Shown here piece after piece: positions 59,392 through 64,000 of a stretch of DNA of 64,000 nucleotides. The DNA comes from Amycolatopsis australiensis (lineage in GTDB: Bacteria > Actinomycetota > Actinomycetes > Mycobacteriales > Pseudonocardiaceae), in NCBI RefSeq assembly GCF_900119165.1, contig NZ_FPJG01000006.1, positions 6,448,001 through 6,512,000 of the forward strand, written 5' to 3'. The position numbers and the translations under genes are program-made. The notes under the pieces are model-generated. The model was not told where the DNA came from. It did no database searches and saw only the letters and a list, made by a program, of their open reading frames with translations. Within the stretch, counting starts at the first letter, position 1, and every line of letters begins with the position of its first letter.

Positions 59392-60446
59392 GCCGGAACC
59401 ACCGGTTGCATGGTCAGCCCGAGTTCCGGCTGGTGGCCGAAACGATGGTTGACGGCTTGCACGGCTTGGCCGGCCGCCCCTTTGACGAGGTTGTCCAAGG
59501 CGGCCAACGCCACGATCCGGCCGCCTTCAGGATCGTGCAGCGCGGTGATGTCGCAGAAGTTGGAACCCAGCACTGCCTGCGGGTCCGGCATCGGGATCAC
59601 GGTCTCCCGGTGATCGCGGACGCGGACGAAGGGGTGGGCCTTGTAGTACCGCAGGTAGGCGCGGGCGAGCGTGCGCGAGTCCATCGGCCAGTTCCCGGAC
59701 ACGTAGCAGCTGGCCAGCAGCCCGCGTACGTGGGCGACGCCGTACGCCGACATCGACACGGAAACGCCGGCGCCGGGTGCCCGCTCGGCGAAGAAGCCCT
59801 GGACCTCGGCGGCGTGACGGTGGCCGATCGGCGCGTACGGCGTGATGGCGCCGTGGCGATAGGGGTGCAGGTTGGCACGCCGCGCCCGGAGGCCACCGCC
59901 GCTGGACCCGCTTTTGCCGTCCACCAGCACCGTGCTGTCCGCGAGTTCCAGCCCGAACACCAGCGGAGCGAGCGCGAGCGTGATGGCGGTGGCGTAACAG
60001 CCGGGCAGGGAGATCAAGTCCGCGCTCGTCAGCTCGTCCGCGATGAGCTCCGGCACGCCGTAGGTGAAGCCGGCGACCAGTTTGGGATCCCGGGTCACGC
60101 CGGGGTACCAGCGGTGGTGGGCCTCGTCTGAGCGGAGCCGGAAGGCTCCGCTCAGATCGATCACCGTGGTGCTGCCACCGGACAAGGCCGGGACGAGTTC
60201 GGCCGAGACTCCCGCGGGGGTGGCGAGGAGCACGACGTCACACCGCCGGTGGATCTCGGACGCCGACACGGCCTCGATGACGGTGCCGGCGGTGCTTCGC
60301 AACCCCGGGTGCACTGCCACCAAGGGCTGGCCCACGTTCCGGGAACCACCCAGGAACGCCAGCTCCAGGTGTGGGTGCTGGTCGACGATCCGCACCAGTT
60401 CCCCGCCGGCCAAACCGGATGCTCCGATGATGCCGACGCGCGTCAT
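59388..60446 (-). CDS. lysY: Semialdehyde-forming reductase, LysY/ArgC-type
   Basis: 352 residues. NADP Rossmann loop GIIGASGLAGGELVRI (5-20), catalytic Cys150 in SLPGCYATAITLAL, and IGHRHAAEV with the catalytic His. This is the N-acetyl-gamma-glutamyl-phosphate / LysW-aminoadipyl-phosphate reductase family. It would reduce the acyl phosphate made by the kinase to an aldehyde on the carrier. Both ends overlap neighbours by ATGA, so the whole set is co-translated. Confidence 0.88.
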   Translation of the reverse strand: MTRVGIIGASGLAGGELVRIVDQHPHLELAFLGGSRNVGQPLVAVHPGLRSTAGTVIEAVSASEIHRRCDVVLLATPAGVSAELVPALSGGSTTVIDLSGAFRLRSDEAHHRWYPGVTRDPKLVAGFTYGVPELIADELTSADLISLPGCYATAITLALAPLVFGLELADSTVLVDGKSGSSGGGLRARRANLHPYRHGAITPYAPIGHRHAAEVQGFFAERAPGAGVSVSMSAYGVAHVRGLLASCYVSGNWPMDSRTLARAYLRYYKAHPFVRVRDHRETVIPMPDPQAVLGSNFCDITALHDPEGGRIVALAALDNLVKGAAGQAVQAVNHRFGHQPELGLTMQPVVPA

Positions 60447-61300
60447 GACAGGCTCGTCTGGAGGTAGCCACCGAGCACCGAAACGATGTCGACCTCCGAG
60501 ATCTCGCTGATCGCCCGGAAGGCCGGCGTGTGGTTCACCTCGTTGACCACCAGGGATCCGGCGTGGTCGAACAGGTCCACTCCGTAGATGCCGGGGCCGA
60601 GGACGTCGATGACCCGCTCGACGATCTGCCGCAGCTCCGCGCTGTGAGCGAGACCGCGCTGCGTCGAGCCCGTTGCGGCGTTGCTTCGCCATTCGCCGTC
60701 ACTGCTGTTCTCGAATTCCGCCGCGGCGACGATCTCGTGCCCGGCCACGAGGCATCGGATGGAGTGGCTACCCAGGTAACGCTCGACCAGGCACGCTTGC
60801 TCGAACGCGTGACCGAGGTCGTCGATGTAGTCGTACAGCGACTGGGCGGTGTCCGCGTCCCGGATGAGGAACACCCGGCGCCCCATGCCGCCGAAGACCG
60901 GCTTGATCACCAGTGGCAGCGGCAGCTCCTCGAGCACCGTGTGAAAGTCCTTGCGGGAGAGCACGAGGCGGAACTCCGGCACCGGGATGTTGTTCTCGTG
61001 CAGCACCGAACGGGTGAGCAGCTTGTTCTCGCTCGCGTGGATCGCGCCTGCGCTGTTGATCGTCAGCACGCCATGGGCCGCGAGGTTGCTGGCGAGGAGG
61101 CCGCCGCGGGTGTAGCTCCGGCTTCTGATGAGAACGAGGTCGTTCGCGTTGAGGGAACCGGTCGAGGGAACGCCGAGTCCCAGCGATTCGTCATTCAGCC
61201 ACAGGGTGTCGACCCCTCGTCGTTCCAGTTCGGCGGTCAGCTCCCGCTCTTCCCAGCCGACTCTGTCGGCGACGATCGCGACCCTTTCGGCACGGCTCAC
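60443..61300 (-). CDS. lysX: ATP-grasp carrier-protein ligase, LysX/RimK-type
   Basis: 285 residues. ATP-grasp elements: VLIRSRSYTRGGLLASNLAA (first domain), TRSVLHENNIPVPEF, PLPLVIKPVFGGMGRRVFLI (nucleotide loop), CLVERYLGSHSIRCLVAG, and GPGIYGVDLFDHAG...VNEVNHTPAF with Mg2+ ligands (Asp, Glu, Asn). Such enzymes attach the alpha-amino group of aminoadipate or glutamate to the C-terminal carboxylate of LysW. GTG start overlaps the carrier-protein stop (GTGA). Confidence 0.88.
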   Translation of the reverse strand: MSRAERVAIVADRVGWEERELTAELERRGVDTLWLNDESLGLGVPSTGSLNANDLVLIRSRSYTRGGLLASNLAAHGVLTINSAGAIHASENKLLTRSVLHENNIPVPEFRLVLSRKDFHTVLEELPLPLVIKPVFGGMGRRVFLIRDADTAQSLYDYIDDLGHAFEQACLVERYLGSHSIRCLVAGHEIVAAAEFENSSDGEWRSNAATGSTQRGLAHSAELRQIVERVIDVLGPGIYGVDLFDHAGSLVVNEVNHTPAFRAISEISEVDIVSVLGGYLQTSLS

Positions 61301-61476
61301 TGTCCCCAGTCCCTGAGCTGCTTCTCCACCATCTCCAGAACGAGGACGCCGTCTTCGACGGCGTTGATCCGCAGCGTCAGCACGCATTCCGGGCAGGTGA
61401 AGGTTTCCCCGACGGTGAGGTCGGACACGGCCAGTTTCGTCTCGCACTCCGGGCAGGTCCCGGTGAGTTCCATCAT
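61297..61476 (-). CDS. lysW: LysW-like amino-group carrier protein
   Basis: 59 residues, acidic. Two CPEC motifs (GTCPECETKL and TFTCPECVLTLR) would bind one zinc, as in LysW. The C-terminus is VEKQLRDWGQ; Thermus-type LysW ends in the conserved EDWGE, whose last Glu side chain carries the substrate. Here the last residue is Gln by a direct codon reading (CAG then TGA). ATG 61476 overlaps the synthase stop; ATG 61473 is an alternative. Too short for most gene finders. Confidence 0.85.
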   Translation of the reverse strand: MMELTGTCPECETKLAVSDLTVGETFTCPECVLTLRINAVEDGVLVLEMVEKQLRDWGQ

Positions 61477-62642
61477 CGCCCCCCGGTGACCAGGTTCAGC
61501 GCCGCGTACTCACGTGCCAGCCCTCGGATCGAGTCCCGATCGAGGAGCGGGTTTCCCCGCTGTTCCTGGTGCGCGGCGAGCCAGGAACAGAAACGATTGG
61601 CGTCGACGGCGGGGTCGTGGCCCTCCAGCGCGAACTCGACCAGGGCCGGCGACAGCCGGGAACGCACGCGCAGCGATCGTTCGTTCCCCACCACTTCGGC
61701 CGGGGTGGTTTCGTACGCTTCCGGGTGGATCAATTGCCCGAGCAGCTCGTATGCGTAGGCGTGCGGTGTGGTGGGGCCGGACATGAACGCCGAGCCGAAC
61801 CCGCCCCGGCGGATCGCCTCCCGAGTCAGCTCGGTCAGCTGCGAGAGGTCGCGGCCGGTGTCGCCGTAGGCGGCGCGAAGAGTGCACAGGACTTCGGCGA
61901 GCGGGCTGTTGCCGCCCCGCTCCCCGATCCCGCCCACGGTCGTCGAAATCCACGCCGCGCCGGCGTCGAACGCCGCGAACGAATTGGCGACCGCCATCCC
62001 CAGCATGTTGTGGGAGTGGATCTCGATCTCGGCGCCGTCGATCGCCACGAGACCGGCGACCAGTTCGGCGCAGTCCTGCGGCCGCAACGTGGCGACGGTT
62101 TCGGCGAGCCTGAACCGGTCCGCTCCCGCAGCGAACCCCGCGGCCACATAGTCGTTGAGCCGTTCGACGTCGGTGCGTGCGGCGTCCTCGCCACTGAAGG
62201 TGACGTGAAAGCCGCGGTCCTTGGCCTGAGTGATCGCCGATTTCGCGAGAGTCTTCAGGTAGCCGAGGCTCGACGAGGCCAGCTTCAGCTCCGCGTGCCT
62301 GGCCGAAGTGGGTATCGAGAGCATGATCGAGCGGCAGCCGAGCCGGCCGGCCTCCTCGAGCGCCCCGGCGACCTGCTTGCGGTCCCGGACCATCACCAGG
62401 CTCAGGCTGCGTTCGGGGCCCACTTCGCCGTGCACCGCGGAGATGAGTTCGGCGTCCGGCGAACCGGCCGCCGAGATGATTCCCACTTCGACCAGATCGA
62501 CTCCGACCCCGACGAGAAGGCTGGAGATGCGGGTCGCGTCCTCAGGAGTGAACTCCACGCCCGCCATGTGCGCGGAATCTCGCAACGTGGCGTCGGAAAT
62601 ATGCGGAAGCCTGTATTTTTGTGCAGCGTCTGCGGAATTCAT
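61473..62642 (-). CDS. HMGL-family acyltransferase/aldolase (homocitrate-synthase-like)
   Basis: 389 residues. TIM barrel of the LeuA/HMGL family: ISDATLRDSAHMAGVEFTPEDA (metal Asp and Arg kept, but the usual RDGEQ reads RDSAH), LVEVGIISAAGSPD, HVTFSGEDAARTD, RLAETVATLRP, the HxHN metal site EIHSHNMLGMAVANSFAAF, and TTVGGIGERGGNSPLAEVL. Family members condense acetyl-CoA with 2-oxo acids or act as aldolases on pyruvate. ATG 62642 chosen by fold start. First gene of the carrier operon. Confidence 0.85.
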   Translation of the reverse strand: MNSADAAQKYRLPHISDATLRDSAHMAGVEFTPEDATRISSLLVGVGVDLVEVGIISAAGSPDAELISAVHGEVGPERSLSLVMVRDRKQVAGALEEAGRLGCRSIMLSIPTSARHAELKLASSSLGYLKTLAKSAITQAKDRGFHVTFSGEDAARTDVERLNDYVAAGFAAGADRFRLAETVATLRPQDCAELVAGLVAIDGAEIEIHSHNMLGMAVANSFAAFDAGAAWISTTVGGIGERGGNSPLAEVLCTLRAAYGDTGRDLSQLTELTREAIRRGGFGSAFMSGPTTPHAYAYELLGQLIHPEAYETTPAEVVGNERSLRVRSRLSPALVEFALEGHDPAVDANRFCSWLAAHQEQRGNPLLDRDSIRGLAREYAALNLVTGGR

Positions 62643-63097
62643 TGGACAGCTTTCTACGACATGGGCAGCGTAATTGACGTTCGACATGATTGGCAGCGCC
62701 CGCTTGTTCACTCACCCCCCGGCGGAATCGCGCTTGGCGAAACTACGCATCATCCGGTATACCGCACGGATCTTGGCGGCGCAACCCGTCCCAGGCCGAA
62801 CATCAGCGCGTTTACGTCGCCGATCGATCGCAGGATCGCGCCTCGACCCACCCGGCAGCACGACTGAACAGGCAAGAAAAAGATCTTTTTAATTCATGTT
62901 TATCGTCAGAATTTCGAATTCCAACCCCGCTTGGGGCTGAACTGCGGTTTCTGACGCGACGCGGGTGCGGTATGACGTTTTTCGTGCCCACCATGGCAGA
63001 CCACGAATGGGTGATCTTGGCGCGACTCGCCGCTTTCCACCACCTGCCGTGCATGAGCAGGGTTCCAATGGCGTCGCATCGGTGCTTTAATGGCTTG
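62643..63097. other. Divergent promoter region of the carrier operon and exporter
   Basis: 455 bp. AT-richer around 62870-62910, where the palindrome AAAAAGATCTTTTT lies. No convincing gene; short ORFs here have poor codon bias. Confidence 0.45.
62877..62890. promoter_or_regulatory. 14-bp AT-rich palindrome
   Basis: AAAAAGATCTTTTT, perfect, in the divergent region between the carrier operon and the exporter. Its low GC stands out against about 70% GC. Function inferred from place only. Confidence 0.4.
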
Positions 63098-63730
63098 ATG
63101 GACCTGGGACTGATCCTCGGTTTCGCGGGAGCATGCGTGGCGCTCAACCTGGTGCCGGGGCCAGGGATGATGTTCATGATCGCTCACGGAATCGCCGGCG
63201 GGCGCCGCGGGGGGATCGCCGCCACGTTGGGGATGGCCAGCGGTACGGTCGTCCATACAGTGGCAGCCGCGTTAGGCCTGAGCGCACTCTTGCGCGCGGC
63301 TCCTGCCGCGCTTGAAATCGTAAAGATCATCGGCGCGGTTTTCCTGTTGTACCTGGCAGTGACGACATTGGTGTCAGCCAGGAGATCGGCCACACCTTTC
63401 ACGCTGCGCGCGAGCGCACGGACCACGCTGCGCAGGACCTACATGTCGGCGGTGTTCACGAATCTCGCGAACCCGAAGGTCGTTCTCTTCTACCTGGCCT
63501 TCGTGCCCCAATTTCTCACGCCGGGCGGCTGGCCTGTATCCGCTCAGATACTGACGCTCGGAACACTGCTGATCGTCATCGGTATCGTCATGGACGGTGC
63601 GGTCGGGATCGCTGCCGGCACATTCTCCGCATTGCTGCTCCGAAAACCGAAGTTCCAGCGTCGCCTCAAGGAGCTTTCCGCAGCGATTTTCGGCGGCTTG
63701 GCGATCCGATTGTTCACCGAGAGTTTATGA
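63098..63730 (+). CDS. LysE/RhtB-family amino acid exporter
   Basis: 210 residues, about six helices. MDLGLILGFAGACVALNLVPGPGMMFMIAHGIAGGRRGGI holds the LysE family PGPxxxxxxxxGxxxGxRxG signature, and VFTNLANPKVVLFYLAFVPQFL the second conserved block. Exports amino acids or related small zwitterions. ATG 63098 is the start matching family N-termini; RBS is weak. Divergent from the carrier-protein operon, so it probably exports that pathway's product. Confidence 0.87.
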   Translation: MDLGLILGFAGACVALNLVPGPGMMFMIAHGIAGGRRGGIAATLGMASGTVVHTVAAALGLSALLRAAPAALEIVKIIGAVFLLYLAVTTLVSARRSATPFTLRASARTTLRRTYMSAVFTNLANPKVVLFYLAFVPQFLTPGGWPVSAQILTLGTLLIVIGIVMDGAVGIAAGTFSALLLRKPKFQRRLKELSAAIFGGLAIRLFTESL

Positions 63731-63734
63731 GACG

Positions 63735-64000
63735 TACGTTCACGTCGATGTCAGCAAGGAGGGCCCCGCGACGATTCCGTCGGTAATCGCAGCCGGCGGG
63801 ACGACGTTGACCAAGGGCGGAAGCGCCTGCGGCTGGAACGAACGGGCGTGGGCGGGTGCGGGCAGCGGCTGCTCCGGCTGGTACGACAAGCCGGCCTGGC
63901 AGCACGACACCAACTGCCCGATGCGCTTCGTCTCCGACGTCTCCGCGGTGGGTGACACCTTCGCTGATGCCTTCGGGCCTGGCGCTATGGATGAGCGGCC
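63735..64000 (+). pseudogene. Secreted serine peptidase (S53/S8-like) fragment, runs off window
   Basis: GPATIPSVIAAGGTTLTKGG, WNERAWAGAGSGCSGWYDKP and CPMRFVSDVSAVGD match the core before the catalytic Ser of sedolisin-like secreted peptidases (PATSPYVTAVGGTTLT... RTVADVSAVADP). No start, and the sequence diverges after DVSAVGD. Relic, unless repaired beyond the edge. Confidence 0.5.

Noticed and set aside
55960..62642. Primary lysine (alpha-aminoadipate) biosynthesis
   Set aside because: Homoaconitase, homoisocitrate dehydrogenase and a LysK-type peptidase are absent, and actinomycetes make lysine by the diaminopimelate route.

Overview
The window is about 70% GC with strongly GC-biased third codon positions, dense gene packing and ATGA/GTGA stop-start overlaps. 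The gene families (LAL-type LuxR regulator, PPOX/F420-type protein, Tat lipoproteins, Pls-type peptide synthetases, amino-group carrier protein genes) point to a filamentous actinomycete. A member of the Pseudonocardiaceae such as Amycolatopsis is my best guess, but no marker gene fixes the genus. It looks like accessory chromosome: specialised-metabolism modules sit between ordinary genes and many decayed gene fragments.

Layout. 0-9.7 kb: TetR/MFS exporter pair, membrane protein, FAD oxidoreductase, cupin, TetR, lipoprotein phosphatase, PAS protein, NmrA-type oxidoreductase coupled to an ECF sigma factor. 9.9-21.2 kb: a secreted two-gene unit (histidine-rich protein plus PQQ beta-propeller protein), cutinase, LAL regulator, LysR/aldo-keto reductase pair with a perfect operator, acetyltransferase, secreted protein. 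21.2-24.6 kb: a graveyard of abutting fragments (SDR, APC permease, Na+/H+ antiporter, nitroreductase, LigD polymerase domain) around one intact DUF1330 gene. 24.6-31.2 kb: an operon of aspartokinase, a Pls-family NRPS and a diaminobutyrate-type aminotransferase. 31.9-40.8 kb: ABC transporter, Mg2+ P-type ATPase, ArsR, transglycosylase lipoprotein, TatB, membrane protein, RNase Sa-like secreted nuclease. 40.9-44.7 kb: a second Pls-family synthetase. 45-53 kb: UbiD and DJ-1 relics cut by an IS5-type relic, a TetR/SDR/crotonase group with tandem operators, and a two-component operon with two kinase-like proteins. 52.9-55.9 kb: relics of an IS5 transposase, tyrosine integrase, serine recombinase, a broken CRISPR cas3, cysteine desulfurase and AraC. 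56-63.7 kb: a nine-gene amino-group-carrier-protein (LysW-like) operon with a divergent LysE exporter.

How the genes may work together. Aspartokinase feeds aspartate semialdehyde to the aminotransferase, which would give 2,4-diaminobutyrate. The membrane NRPS, which has A and T domains, a membrane/beta-helix C-terminal part and no thioesterase, would polymerise it. The second synthetase has a different, lysine-like specificity code, so the strain may make two cationic homopoly(amino acids). Independently, the 56-63 kb operon encodes a carrier protein, an ATP-grasp loader, a kinase/reductase pair of the LysZ/LysY type, an HMGL-type synthase, a class I glutamine-amidotransferase-like protein, RidA, a PPOX protein and an aminotransferase. 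I read this as a carrier-protein-tethered non-proteinogenic amino acid pathway whose product I cannot name. It is the strongest candidate here for an undescribed system.
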